This document shows, in pieces, positions 44,729 to 54,154 of a DNA stretch of 64,000 bases. The notes under the pieces are model-generated. The model saw only the letters and a program-made list of their open reading frames with translations, was not told the origin of the DNA and ran no database searches. Both the position numbers and the translations under genes were made by a program. How positions within the stretch are numbered: position 1 is the stretch's first letter; each line of letters opens with the position of its first letter. Source of the DNA: Pseudomonas aegrilactucae (GTDB lineage Bacteria > Pseudomonadota > Gammaproteobacteria > Pseudomonadales > Pseudomonadaceae); assembly GCF_019168305.1 (NCBI RefSeq), contig NZ_JAHTBI010000008.1:117742-181741 (forward strand), read 5' to 3'.

Positions 44729-46219
44729 CTACTTCTTGTCTTTCCTGAACGCCGCTTCCAGCGCCTCGTTGATCGTACGCAACACCTTTACCCGCGCCCA
44801 GCGCTTGTCGTTGGCTTCCACCAGCGTCCAGGGCGCCACCTCGGTGCTGGTGCGATCGACCATGTCCCCCACCGCCTCGGCGTACGCCCCCCACTTCTCG
44901 CGGTTGCGCCAATCCTCTTCGGTGATCTTGAAGCGTTTGAACGGGATCTGCTCACGCTCCTGAAAGCGCTCCAGCTGGGTCTGCTCGTCGATCGACAGCC
45001 AGAACTTCACCAGCACCACGCCGGCGTTGTGCAACTGCTCCTCGAAATCGTTGATTTCACCATACGCGCGCATCCAGTCCGCGGGGGTGCAAAACCCTTC
45101 GATCCGCTCCACCAGCACGCGCCCGTACCACGAACGATCGAACACGGTGAACTTGCCGCGCGCCGGCACATGCCGCCAGAAGCGCCACAGGTAAGGCTGC
45201 GCGCGCTCCTCTTCGGTGGGGGCGGCAATCGGCACGATACGGTACTGGCGCGGGTCAAGTGCCGCCGCCACGCGCCGGATCGCCCCGCCCTTGCCCGCCG
45301 CATCATTCCCCTCGAACACCGCCACCAGCGCGTGGCGCCGCATGCGCTTGTCGCGCAGCAGGCCGGCCAGGCGCGCCTGCTCGGTAATCAACTGCTCCTG
45401 ATAGTCGCTCTTGTCCAGGCGCAACGTCATGTCCAGGCTGCCCAGCAGGCTGCGCTCATCGATGGCCTCACCGAGCGGCGCGATATGCGTCTGGCGCCCG
45501 ACCTCCCTGGCTTTCAAGGCATTCTGCAGGCCTTCCAGCAGGATGCGCCCCACCGCCAGGCTGCGGTAGTGCGGGTCGACGCCCTCGATCACGTGCCACG
45601 GCGCGTAGTCACGGCTGGTGCGCCTGAGCACGCGCTCGCCATAGCGCACGAAACGGTCGTAGGTTTCAGACTGCTGCCAATCCAGCGGGCTGATCTTCCA
45701 GCTGTGCAGCGGGTCGTCCTTGAGCGACTTGAGGCGCGCCTTCATCTGTTTCTTGGACAGGTGAAACCAGAACTTGAAGATCAGCGCACCTTCGTCGCAC
45801 AGCATCTCCTCGAGGCGCTCGGTGGCATTGATGGCCTGATCGAGCACTGCGTCCTTGAACTCGCCGTGCACGCGGCCCTGCAGCATCTGGCTGTACCAGT
45901 TACCGAAAAAGATGCCCATGCGCCCCTTGGCCGGCAGCGCCCGCCAGTAGCGCCACGCCGGCGGGCGGGCGAGCTCTTCGTCGGTCTGCTGGTCGAAGGT
46001 GCGCACCTCGATCAGGCGCGGGTCCATCCATTCGTTGAGCAGCTTGACCGTCTCGCCCTTGCCCGCGCCCTCGACCCCGTTGATCAGCACGATCACCGGG
46101 AAACGGGACTGCTGCTTGAGTTCGAACTGGGCCTCCAGCAAGGCTTCGCGCAACGCCGGCACTTCGGCGTCGTAGGTATCTTTGTCGATGGCGTGACCAA
46201 TTTCGGCGGATTCGAACAT
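44729..46219 (-). CDS. pap: Polyphosphate:AMP phosphotransferase (class II PPK2)
   Basis: 496 residues with two tandem PPK2 modules. The N-terminal one has INGVEGAGKGETVKLLNEW and the C-terminal one FEGNDAAGKGGAIRRVAAAL, with FDRSWYGRVLVERI after it. Two-module PPK2 enzymes phosphorylate AMP to ADP with polyphosphate, while one-module enzymes use nucleoside diphosphates. Only the C-terminal module is normally catalytic; the N-terminal Walker A here still looks intact. ATG 46219 follows GGGAG by seven bases; ATG 46246 is less likely. Confidence 0.93.
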   Translation of the reverse strand: MFESAEIGHAIDKDTYDAEVPALREALLEAQFELKQQSRFPVIVLINGVEGAGKGETVKLLNEWMDPRLIEVRTFDQQTDEELARPPAWRYWRALPAKGRMGIFFGNWYSQMLQGRVHGEFKDAVLDQAINATERLEEMLCDEGALIFKFWFHLSKKQMKARLKSLKDDPLHSWKISPLDWQQSETYDRFVRYGERVLRRTSRDYAPWHVIEGVDPHYRSLAVGRILLEGLQNALKAREVGRQTHIAPLGEAIDERSLLGSLDMTLRLDKSDYQEQLITEQARLAGLLRDKRMRRHALVAVFEGNDAAGKGGAIRRVAAALDPRQYRIVPIAAPTEEERAQPYLWRFWRHVPARGKFTVFDRSWYGRVLVERIEGFCTPADWMRAYGEINDFEEQLHNAGVVLVKFWLSIDEQTQLERFQEREQIPFKRFKITEEDWRNREKWGAYAEAVGDMVDRTSTEVAPWTLVEANDKRWARVKVLRTINEALEAAFRKDKK

Positions 46220-46320
46220 ACCAGGGCTCCCTTCTTGGATAAGCAAGACTAGCGGATCACGCAGCGCTTTGTCGCAAGGCGATCGGCTAGAATGCCGGAC
46301 CCGCTGTTGCCGAGCCGATC

Positions 46321-48324
46321 ATGACCGACACCCCCGCTACCCCGACCCAGTACGCCCAGATCGACTGGGACGCACAAGGCCGCCCGCATTCGCGTCAGTA
46401 CGACGACATCTATTTCTCCAAGGAGCAGAGCCTTGCCGAAACCCGGCATGTGTTCATCGAGCAGAACGATCTGCGCCAGCGCTTCGCCGCGCTGGCCGAC
46501 GGCGCCTGCCTGGTCATCGGCGAAACCGGCTTCGGCACCGGCCTGAACTTTTTCTGTGCCTGGCAGGAATTCGCGGCACATGCACCGGCCGGGGCCCGCC
46601 TGCATTTCGTCAGCGTCGAAAAATACCCGCTGAACCACGCCGACCTGAGCAAGGCGCTGGCCCTGTGGCCGGAACTGACCCCGTTCAGCCAGCCGCTGCT
46701 CAAGCAGTACGTGGCGGTGCATGAGGGCTTTCAGCAGTTTGTGTTCGAGCACGGCCGGGTGACCCTGACCTTGATGATCGGCGATGCACAGCAGCAACTG
46801 GCCCAACTGGATGCGCCCATCGACGCCTGGTTCCTCGACGGCTTTGCGCCGGCCAAGAACCCCGACATGTGGACGCCCGAACTGTTCGCCCAACTGGGCC
46901 GCCTGGCCGCCCCCGGTGCCACCCTGGGCACGTTCACCAGCACCGGCTGGGTGCGCCGCGGCCTGATCGCGGTGGGCTTCAAGATGAAGCGTATTCCCGG
47001 CATCGGCAATAAATGGGAAGTGCTGCGCGGCGCATTCACCGGCTGGCCCATCGAGCAACCCGAACCTGCGCCGATCGCCCCCTGGTACCAGCGCCCCGCG
47101 CCCTTGCCCGGCCCGCGTGAAGCGCTGGTGATCGGTGCTGGCCTGGCCGGTTGCGCCAGCGCCGCCAGCCTTGCCGCGCGCGGCTGGCAGGTGCGCCTGC
47201 TGGAGCGCCACGACGCCCCCGCACGTGAAGCCTCGGGTAACCCGCAAGGGGTGCTCTACCTCAAGCTATCGGCCCACGGCACCGCCCTGTCGCGGCTGAT
47301 CGTCAGCGGCTTCGGCTACACCCGTCGCCTGCTCGAACACCTGCAGCGCGGTACCGACTGGGACGCCTGCGGCGTGCTGCAACTGGCCTTCGATGCCAAG
47401 GAAGACCAGCGCCAGGCGCACCTGGACGCCGCGTTCAGCGACACGCTGCTGCAACGCCTGGACACCCCGCAGGCCGAGGCAGTGGCGGGTGTGGCGCTGG
47501 CCAGTGGCGGCCTGTACTACCCCGAAGGCGGCTGGGTGCACCCCCCGGCGCTGTGCCAGTGGCAGGCGCAGCACCCCCACATCGAATTGCTGACCCACCA
47601 CGAGGTGGTTCAACTGCGCAAGGTCGACGGGCTGTGGCAAGCCTGGGACGGCGAGCGGCTGCTGGCCAGTGCGCCACTGGTGGTGCTGGCCAGCGCCGCC
47701 GAGATTGATCGCTTCGAGCCAAGCGCCGAGCTGCCCCTCAAGCGCATTCGCGGCCAGATCACCCGCTTGCCGGCCACCGCCGCCAGCCGGGCGCTGGGCA
47801 CCGTGGTGTGCGCCGACGGCTATGTCGCGCCGCCACGCCTGGGCGAGCACACCCTGGGCGCCAGCTTCGACTTCCACAGCACCGACCTGGCCCCCACGGC
47901 TGCCGAGCATCAGAGCAACCTGAGCCTGCTGAACGACATCTCTGCCGACCTCGCCGAGCGCCTCGGCGCGGCACAGCTGGACCCGGCCACGCTGCAAGGG
48001 CGCGCCGCGTTTCGCTGCACCAGTCCCGACTATCTGCCGATTGTCGGGCCGCTGGCGGACAAGGCCGCCTTCGACCTGGCCTATGCCCAGTTGGCCAAGG
48101 ATGCACGCCAGTTGCCGGACACGCCCTGCCCGTGGCTGGAAGGCCTGTACATCAACAGCGGGCATGGCTCGCGCGGCCTGATCACTGCGCCGCTGGCCGG
48201 CGAACTGCTGGCCGCCTGGGTCGACAATGCGCCCCTGCCGGTGCCCCGCAGCGTGGCCGAAGCCTGCCACCCCAACCGCTTCATGTTGCGCGAACTGATT
48301 CGCGGCAAGGCCAGGCGAGGCTGA
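46321..48324 (+). CDS. mnmC: Bifunctional tRNA mnm5s2U34 synthesis enzyme
   Basis: 667 residues. The N-terminal methyltransferase (about 1-245; VIGETGFGTGLNFFCAWQEF is the SAM loop, AWFLDGFAPAKNPDMWTPEL the conserved motif) methylates nm5U34. The C-terminal FAD oxidase (about 265-660; ALVIGAGLAGCASAASLAARG is the FAD loop) removes the carboxymethyl group of cmnm5U34. The reactions complete the wobble base of Lys, Glu and Gln tRNAs. Divergent from pap across 101 bases. Confidence 0.96.
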   Translation: MTDTPATPTQYAQIDWDAQGRPHSRQYDDIYFSKEQSLAETRHVFIEQNDLRQRFAALADGACLVIGETGFGTGLNFFCAWQEFAAHAPAGARLHFVSVEKYPLNHADLSKALALWPELTPFSQPLLKQYVAVHEGFQQFVFEHGRVTLTLMIGDAQQQLAQLDAPIDAWFLDGFAPAKNPDMWTPELFAQLGRLAAPGATLGTFTSTGWVRRGLIAVGFKMKRIPGIGNKWEVLRGAFTGWPIEQPEPAPIAPWYQRPAPLPGPREALVIGAGLAGCASAASLAARGWQVRLLERHDAPAREASGNPQGVLYLKLSAHGTALSRLIVSGFGYTRRLLEHLQRGTDWDACGVLQLAFDAKEDQRQAHLDAAFSDTLLQRLDTPQAEAVAGVALASGGLYYPEGGWVHPPALCQWQAQHPHIELLTHHEVVQLRKVDGLWQAWDGERLLASAPLVVLASAAEIDRFEPSAELPLKRIRGQITRLPATAASRALGTVVCADGYVAPPRLGEHTLGASFDFHSTDLAPTAAEHQSNLSLLNDISADLAERLGAAQLDPATLQGRAAFRCTSPDYLPIVGPLADKAAFDLAYAQLAKDARQLPDTPCPWLEGLYINSGHGSRGLITAPLAGELLAAWVDNAPLPVPRSVAEACHPNRFMLRELIRGKARRG

Positions 48325-48428
48325 CCGCTTATAACAGATTGATCTAAAACTCACAGGATCCGCACCGGTCAGTTCCTATGTGCCTGAATTCAGGGCACCT
48401 TCCCCAACGGAAAAACCGGTAAGGACTT

Positions 48429-50216
48429 ATGTGCGGATTAGCTGGAGAGTTTCGTTTCACCCCTGTAGCCACCCCATCGCGCCCGGCGGACCTCGCCGCC
48501 GTCGAGCGGATCACCCATCACCTGGCGCCTCGCGGCCCGGATGCCTGGGGCTTCCATAGCCAGGGGCCGATTGCCCTGGGCCATCGACGCCTGAAGATCA
48601 TGGACCTGTCCGACGGCTCGGCCCAGCCTATGGTCGACAGCCAACTGGGCCTGTCGCTGGCGTTCAACGGCGCCATCTACAACTTTCCTGAATTGCGCAA
48701 AGAGCTGGAAAGTCTTGGCTACGCCTTCTATTCCGACGGTGACACCGAGGTGCTGCTCAAGGGGTATCACGCCTGGGGCGCCGACCTGCTGCCGCGCCTG
48801 AACGGCATGTTCGCCCTGGCGATCTGGGAACGTGACAGCCAGCAGCTGTTCCTGGCCCGCGACCGCCTGGGCGTAAAGCCGCTGTACCTGTCGCGCACCG
48901 GCGAACGTCTGCGCTTCGCGTCCAGCCTGCCGGCGCTGCTCAAGGGCGGCGACATCAACCCGGTGCTCGACCCGGTGGCGCTCAACCACTACCTGAACTT
49001 CCACGCCGTGGTCCCCGCGCCGCGTACCTTGCTGGCCAACATCGAGAAGCTGCCGCCGGCCACCTGGATGCGCGTCGACGCCCAGGGCCGCTGCGAACAG
49101 CACGTATGGTGGAACCTGCACTACGGCCCGCGCACCGACGAACAGCACCTGACCCTGGAAGACTGGCGCGACCGTGTGCTCGACAGCACCCGCGAAGCCG
49201 TGGCGATTCGCCAGCGCGCCGCCGTGGATGTCGGCGTACTGCTGTCAGGCGGGGTCGATTCGAGCCTGCTGGTGGGCCTGCTGCGCGAAGTAGGGGTCGA
49301 GGACCTGTCGACCTTCTCCATCGGGTTTGAAGACGCCGGCGGCGAGCGCGGCGACGAATTCCAGTATTCAGACCTGATCGCCAGACACTACGGCACCCGC
49401 CATCACCAGTTGCGCATTGATGAGCGCGAAATCATCGAGCAGTTGCCAGCGGCCTTCCGCGCCATGAGCGAGCCGATGGTCAGCCACGATTGCATCGCCT
49501 TCTACCTGCTGTCGCGGGAAGTGGCCAAGCACTGCAAGGTGGTACAGAGCGGCCAGGGCGCCGATGAACTGTTCGCCGGCTACCACTGGTACCCGCAGGT
49601 GGACGGCGCCAAGGACCCCTATGCAGCCTACCGCGATGCGTTCTTCGACCGCAGCCTGGCTGAGTACCGCGACACCGTGCAGCCTGGCTGGCGGGTAGAC
49701 AACGATGCCGCCGGCGACTTCGTGCGCCAGCACTTCGCCCAGCCCGGCGCCAGCGCGGCGGTGGACAAGGCGCTGCGCCTGGACAGCACGGTGATGCTGG
49801 TCGACGACCCGGTCAAACGGGTCGACAACATGACCATGGCCTGGGGCCTGGAGGCGCGTACGCCATTCCTGGACTACCGCCTGGTGGAGCTGTCGGCGCG
49901 TATCCCGGCGCAGTTCAAGCTGCCCGATGGCGGCAAGCAGGTGCTCAAGGAAGCCGCCCGCCTGGTCATCCCCAGCGAAGTCATCGACCGCAAGAAAGGC
50001 TACTTCCCGGTACCCGGCCTCAAGCACCTGCAAGGCGCCACCCTGGACTGGGTGCGCGAGCTGCTGCTGGACCCCAGCCAGGACCGCGGCCTGTTCGACC
50101 CGGCGATGCTCGACCGCCTGCTCAGCGACCCACATGGCCAGCTGACGCCGCTGCGCGGTTCGAAATTGTGGCAATTGGCCGCGCTGAACCTGTGGCTCAG
50201 CGAACAAGGAATCTGA
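48429..50216 (+). CDS. asnO: N-acetylglutaminylglutamine amidotransferase (AsnB-like)
   Basis: 595-residue class II glutamine amidotransferase. CGLAGEFRF begins at the nucleophile Cys2, and the synthetase half has VLLSGGVDSSLLVGLLREVG as the ATP pyrophosphatase loop. In the NAGGN pathway it amidates the terminal carboxyl of N-acetylglutaminylglutamine to give the osmoprotectant amide. The function is assigned from the three-gene context (this gene, ngg and an M42 peptidase), which distinguishes it from ordinary asparagine synthetase. It opens the operon; the 104-base upstream region should hold an osmotically induced promoter. Confidence 0.92.
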   Translation: MCGLAGEFRFTPVATPSRPADLAAVERITHHLAPRGPDAWGFHSQGPIALGHRRLKIMDLSDGSAQPMVDSQLGLSLAFNGAIYNFPELRKELESLGYAFYSDGDTEVLLKGYHAWGADLLPRLNGMFALAIWERDSQQLFLARDRLGVKPLYLSRTGERLRFASSLPALLKGGDINPVLDPVALNHYLNFHAVVPAPRTLLANIEKLPPATWMRVDAQGRCEQHVWWNLHYGPRTDEQHLTLEDWRDRVLDSTREAVAIRQRAAVDVGVLLSGGVDSSLLVGLLREVGVEDLSTFSIGFEDAGGERGDEFQYSDLIARHYGTRHHQLRIDEREIIEQLPAAFRAMSEPMVSHDCIAFYLLSREVAKHCKVVQSGQGADELFAGYHWYPQVDGAKDPYAAYRDAFFDRSLAEYRDTVQPGWRVDNDAAGDFVRQHFAQPGASAAVDKALRLDSTVMLVDDPVKRVDNMTMAWGLEARTPFLDYRLVELSARIPAQFKLPDGGKQVLKEAARLVIPSEVIDRKKGYFPVPGLKHLQGATLDWVRELLLDPSQDRGLFDPAMLDRLLSDPHGQLTPLRGSKLWQLAALNLWLSEQGI

Positions 50217-50219
50217 TCG

Positions 50220-51965
50220 ATGAAAGCCCACGCCTCACCCTACGGCCAGCGCCTGCTGCGCGGCCAGGTGCCGTCCTATGAGCGCCTGCAGGCACAACTG
50301 GCCGGCGACGGCAGCGAGCCGCATGACCAGCCGCGTTCACTGCACTGCGGCTGGGGTCGGCTGCTGATCGGCCACACCTACCCCGACCCCGTCAGCCTTG
50401 CCGCTGCACTGGCCGAAGAGCAGCCCGGCGAACGCGACATCGCGCTGTACGTCGCCGCCCCGCAACAAGTGCTGGCGCAGGCACCGCAACAGCTCTTTCT
50501 GGACCCTTCCGACACGCTGCGCCTGTGGTTCAGCGACTACCGCCAGGCGCAGCGGGTATTCCGTGGCTTTCGCATCCGTCGCGCACACAACGACAGCGAC
50601 TGGGCAGCCATCAACGACCTGTACGTGGCCCGCGGCATGCTGCCGGTCGATCCGGCCCTGATCACCCCGCGCCACCTCGGCGGGCCGGTGTACTGGCTGG
50701 CCGAAGACGAGCACAGCGGCGCGGTGATCGGCAGCGTGATGGGCCTGAACCATCACAAGGCCTTCGACGACCCGGAGCACGGCAGCAGCCTGTGGTGCCT
50801 GGCCGTGGACCCCAACTGCACCCGGCCCGGCGTGGGCGAGGTGCTGGTGCGCCACCTCATCGAGCACTTCATGAGCCGTGGCCTGAGCCACCTGGACCTG
50901 TCGGTACTGCACGACAATCGCCAGGCCAAGCGGCTGTACGCCAAGCTGGGGTTTCGCAACCTGCCGACCTTCGCGGTCAAGCGCAAGAACGGCATCAACC
51001 AGCCGCTGTTCCTCGGCCCCGGCCCGCAAGCCGGGCTCAACCCCTATGCCCGCATCATCGTCGAAGAAGCCTACAAGCGCGGCATCGACGTGCAGGTCGA
51101 CGATGCCGATGCCGGGCTGTTCACCCTCAATCATGGGGGACGGCGGGTGCGCTGCCGGGAGTCGCTCAGCGACCTCACCAGTGCCGTGAGCATGACCCTG
51201 TGCCAGGACAAGAGCCTGACCCACAAGGTGCTCGAAAACGCCGGTTTGAACCTGCCGGCGCAACAACTGGCCGGCAACGCTGCCGACAACCTGGCGTTTC
51301 TCGATGACCACGGCGCGGTCGTAGTCAAGCCGCTGGACGGAGAACAGGGCAACGGCGTGGCGGTCAACCTGACCACGCTCGAGGAGCTTGACGCCGCGAT
51401 CGAACAGGCACGTCAGTTCGACAGCCGCGTGCTGCTGGAGAGCTTTCACCAAGGTCTGGACCTGCGCATCGTGGTGATCGGCTTCGAGGTGGTGGCTGCC
51501 GCGATCCGCCACCCGGCCGCGATCACCGGCGACGGTCAGCACAGCGTGCGCGCGCTGATCGAGGCCCAGAGTCGTCGCCGGCAGACCGCTACCGGCGGCG
51601 AAAGCAAGATCCCGCTGGATGGCGAAACCGAACGCACCCTGCAGGCGGCCGGCGTCGACTACGACAGCGTGCTGCCCGCCGGCCAGCGCCTGGCGGTGCG
51701 GCGTACCGCCAACCTGCACACCGGTGGCTGCCTGGAGGACGTCACCGCACGCCTGCACCCGACCCTGGCCGATGCCGCCGTACGCGCCGCCCGCGCCCTG
51801 GACATTCCGGTGGTGGGGCTGGACCTGATGGTCAAGGCCGCCGACCAGCCCGACTACGTGTTCATCGAAGCCAATGAACGCGTCGGCCTGGCCAACCACG
51901 AACCACAACCCACTGCCGAACGCTTCGTCGACCTGCTGTTCCCCCACAGCCGGCCGGTGCCGTAG
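50220..51965 (+). CDS. ngg: N-acetylglutaminylglutamine synthetase (GNAT plus ATP-grasp)
   Basis: 581 residues. A GNAT acetyltransferase domain occupies about 115-250 (CLAVDPNCTRPGVGEVLVRH is the acetyl-CoA loop, LHDNRQAKRLYAKLGFR the C-terminal strand). An ATP-grasp ligase fills about 300-575 (AVVVKPLDGEQGNGVAVNL binds ATP; VFIEANERVGLANH ends the metal site). It makes the acetylated Gln-Gln dipeptide used as osmolyte. Starts three bases after the amidotransferase stop, within the same operon. Confidence 0.92.
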   Translation: MKAHASPYGQRLLRGQVPSYERLQAQLAGDGSEPHDQPRSLHCGWGRLLIGHTYPDPVSLAAALAEEQPGERDIALYVAAPQQVLAQAPQQLFLDPSDTLRLWFSDYRQAQRVFRGFRIRRAHNDSDWAAINDLYVARGMLPVDPALITPRHLGGPVYWLAEDEHSGAVIGSVMGLNHHKAFDDPEHGSSLWCLAVDPNCTRPGVGEVLVRHLIEHFMSRGLSHLDLSVLHDNRQAKRLYAKLGFRNLPTFAVKRKNGINQPLFLGPGPQAGLNPYARIIVEEAYKRGIDVQVDDADAGLFTLNHGGRRVRCRESLSDLTSAVSMTLCQDKSLTHKVLENAGLNLPAQQLAGNAADNLAFLDDHGAVVVKPLDGEQGNGVAVNLTTLEELDAAIEQARQFDSRVLLESFHQGLDLRIVVIGFEVVAAAIRHPAAITGDGQHSVRALIEAQSRRRQTATGGESKIPLDGETERTLQAAGVDYDSVLPAGQRLAVRRTANLHTGGCLEDVTARLHPTLADAAVRAARALDIPVVGLDLMVKAADQPDYVFIEANERVGLANHEPQPTAERFVDLLFPHSRPVP

Positions 51966-51981
51966 CAAACGAGGAGTCCGC

Positions 51982-53166
51982 ATGCCTGAACAATTGCCCG
52001 AACCCGACCTCAACTACCTGCAAAAAGTCCTGCTGGAGATGCTTGCCATCCCCAGCCCCACCGGCTTCACCGACACCATCGTGCGCTATGTGGCCGAACG
52101 CCTGGAAGAACTGGGCATCCCCTTCGAGCTGACCCGCCGCGGCACCATCCGCGCCACCCTCAAGGGCCGCAAGAGCTCGCCTGACCGCGCCGTATCTGCG
52201 CACCTGGACACCATCGGCGCCAGCGTACGTACCCTGCAGGATAACGGCCGCCTGGGCCTGGCCCCGGTGGGGTGCTGGTCGAGCCGCTTCGCCGAAGGCA
52301 GCCGCGTGAGCGTATTCACCGACACTGGGGTGTTTCGCGGCAGCGTGTTGCCGCTGATGGCCAGCGGGCACGCCTTCAACACCGCCGTCGACCAGATGCC
52401 GGTGAGCTGGGAACACGTGGAACTGCGCCTGGATGCCTACTGCACCACCCGCGCCGACTGCGAGACGCTGGGCATCGGCATTGGTGACTTCGTCGCCTTC
52501 GACCCGCTGCCCGAGTTCACCGAAAGTGGCCACATCAGTGCCCGGCACCTGGATGACAAGGCCGGCGTGGCCGCCCTGCTGGCGTCGCTGAAAGCGATCG
52601 TCGAAAGCGGTATCCAGCCGCAGATCGATTGCCACCCGCTGTTCACCATCACCGAAGAAACCGGCTCGGGGGCAGCGGCGGCGCTGCCGTGGGACGTGAG
52701 TGAATTTGTCGGTATCGACATCGCGCCCGTGGCGCCGGGGCAGCACTCCAGCGAACATGCCGTCAGCGTGGCCATGCAGGATTCGGCTGGCCCCTACGAC
52801 TATCACCTGTCGCGCCACCTGCTGGGCCTGGGGCGCGAGCACGGGCTACCGGTGCGCCGCGACCTGTTCCGCTACTACTTCAGTGACGCGCACTCGGCAA
52901 TCACGGCGGGCCACGACATCCGTACCGCGCTGCTGGCGTTTGGCTGCGATGCCACCCATGGCTACGAGCGCACCCACATCGACAGCCTGGCCGCTCTAAG
53001 CCGCCTGCTCAGTGCCTACCTGCTCAGCCCGCCCGTGTTCGCCAGCGACTCCAAGCCCACCGGCAGCTCGCTGGAGAGCTTCAGCCACCAGCTCGAGCAT
53101 GACGCACAGATGGAAAGCGACACACGCGTGCCGGCAGTGGACAGCCTGGTGGGACAAAAAGGCTAG
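51982..53166 (+). CDS. Osmoprotectant-system M42-family metallopeptidase
   Basis: 394 residues, third gene of the NAGGN trio. M42 aminopeptidase-like: SAHLDTIGASV supplies the first metal ligands, ARHLDDKAGVAALLASLKA the bridging aspartate, and FTITEETGSGAAAALP the catalytic and metal glutamates. CDATHGYERTHIDS holds the last histidine. It may degrade or recycle NAGGN or related peptides; its precise role is not established as far as I know. ATG 51982 follows GAGGAG by eight bases, 16 bases after the ngg stop. Confidence 0.9.
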   Translation: MPEQLPEPDLNYLQKVLLEMLAIPSPTGFTDTIVRYVAERLEELGIPFELTRRGTIRATLKGRKSSPDRAVSAHLDTIGASVRTLQDNGRLGLAPVGCWSSRFAEGSRVSVFTDTGVFRGSVLPLMASGHAFNTAVDQMPVSWEHVELRLDAYCTTRADCETLGIGIGDFVAFDPLPEFTESGHISARHLDDKAGVAALLASLKAIVESGIQPQIDCHPLFTITEETGSGAAAALPWDVSEFVGIDIAPVAPGQHSSEHAVSVAMQDSAGPYDYHLSRHLLGLGREHGLPVRRDLFRYYFSDAHSAITAGHDIRTALLAFGCDATHGYERTHIDSLAALSRLLSAYLLSPPVFASDSKPTGSSLESFSHQLEHDAQMESDTRVPAVDSLVGQKG

Positions 53167-53173
53167 CCACATG

Positions 53174-53224
53174 CAGGGAAGGTTTCGCGTAGCATGTGCG
53201 AAACCTTCCCTGATGTGCCTTTTT
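53174..53224 (+). terminator. Terminator of the NAGGN operon
   Basis: CAGGGAAGGTTTCGC (53174-53188) pairs perfectly over 15 bp with 53198-53212 around a nine-base loop, and TTTTT follows at 53220-53224. It begins eight bases after the M42 stop and runs right up to the yheU start codon, so readthrough could influence yheU. Confidence 0.88.
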
Positions 53225-53452
53225 ATGTTGATTCCCTACGACCAGCTCGAAGCCCCGACCCTGACCCGCCTGATCGAAGACTTCGTCACCCGCGATGGCA
53301 CCGACAATGGCGACGACACCCCGCTGGAAACCCGCGTCCTGCGCGTACGCCAGGCGTTGGCCAAGGGCCAGGCGTTCATTCTGTTCGACCTGGAAAGCCA
53401 GCAATGCCAATTGCTCGCCAAGCACGACGTACCGCGTGAGCTGCTCGACTGA
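53225..53452 (+). CDS. yheU: YheU family protein
   Basis: A 75-residue small soluble protein of unknown function. MLIPYDQLEAPTLTRLIEDF and FILFDLESQQCQLLAK are the conserved YheU/UPF0270 segments, and TRDGTDNGD is the family's acidic loop. The ATG at 53225 immediately follows the T-run of the terminator and has no clear ribosome site. Its stop is six bases from the convergent rsmI stop. Confidence 0.85.
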   Translation: MLIPYDQLEAPTLTRLIEDFVTRDGTDNGDDTPLETRVLRVRQALAKGQAFILFDLESQQCQLLAKHDVPRELLD

Positions 53453-53458
53453 GCCGTC

Positions 53459-53647
53459 TCAGTCACCGTGCACGGTCTTGCCCAGTTGCTCGGCAATGCG
53501 CCGATAGATTTCCGCGCGGTGAACTTCGACGTCCCGTGGTGCACTGATACCGAAGCGCACCGTGCTGCCATCCACCGCCAGCACCTTGATCTTGATGTCG
53601 TCATCGATAGTGATGACCTCTCCGACTTCACGGCCTATGACCAGCAT
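53459..53647 (-). CDS. rsmI: CsrA/RsmA-family post-transcriptional regulator
   Basis: 62-residue RNA-binding homodimer that blocks or activates translation at A-N-G-G-A sites. MLVIGREVGEVITID replaces the more usual MLILTRRVGE start, and KVLAVDGSTVRFGISAPRDVEVHRAEIY is the core with the conserved R-x-E-I-Y (given here as key residues of the V-H-R-A-E-I-Y motif). P. putida carries three such genes; this location beside the NAGGN operon fits rsmI. ATG 53647 follows GGAGG by eight bases, and that site itself contains AGGA, a possible Rsm target. Confidence 0.88.
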   Translation of the reverse strand: MLVIGREVGEVITIDDDIKIKVLAVDGSTVRFGISAPRDVEVHRAEIYRRIAEQLGKTVHGD

Positions 53648-53680
53648 GTTCCAATCCTCCACATCAGGGAGACTGGAGAC

Positions 53681-53704
53681 TGAACCGGGTGCTGAAACGG
53701 TTCA
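53681..53704 (-). promoter_or_regulatory. Hairpin in the rsmI leader
   Basis: TGAACCG (53681-53687) pairs with CGGTTCA (53698-53704), loop ten bases, 34 bases before the rsmI start codon. It may be a leader structure or a weak ynfA terminator. No T-run follows. Confidence 0.35.
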
Positions 53705-53771
53705 ATGCTCTGACAGGCAAATAGACCGATCCTACAGTTAACGCGGATTTTGCCTACAAGATCCGGTCATA

Positions 53772-54104
53772 TCAGCTGTTTTGCAGGCGCGGCCCCAGCA
53801 CAATGAGGGTGGCTCCGATCACGCACAGCAGCGCGCCGAGCCAGTCGCTGCCCAGCGGCCGTGCACGCTCGATCAGTGCCAGCCACAGCAGCGACGTGAC
53901 GATGTAGATGCCGCCGTACGCCGCATAGGCGCGACCGGCGTAGGCCGCTTCAACGCGGGTCAGCAGCAGCCCGAACAGCGTCAGGCTGAACAGCGCCGGC
54001 ACGATCCACCAGGCGCTCTTGCCCAGGCGCAGCCACATGTAAAACGCGTAGCAGCCGGCAATCTCGAATACGGCCGCCAGAAAGAACCACACATAATTGA
54101 CCAC
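53772..54104 (-). CDS. ynfA: YnfA family small membrane protein (UPF0060)
   Basis: 110 residues with four TM helices, related in build to small multidrug resistance transporters. [20 protein letters not shown] with its conserved glutamate is helix 1, and [19 protein letters not shown] is the signature of helix 3. The start is a GTG at 54104. Homologues have been linked to export of cationic compounds, but this is not proven here. It lies 50 bases after an SDR gene on the same strand. Confidence 0.88.
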   Translation of the reverse strand: MVNYVWFFLAAVFEIAGCYAFYMWLRLGKSAWWIVPALFSLTLFGLLLTRVEAAYAGRAYAAYGGIYIVTSLLWLALIERARPLGSDWLGALLCVIGATLIVLGPRLQNS

Positions 54105-54154
54105 GTCCGCTGCCCACCCACGCAAAAGTGGACAGCATACCGCCAGACGGCCGC

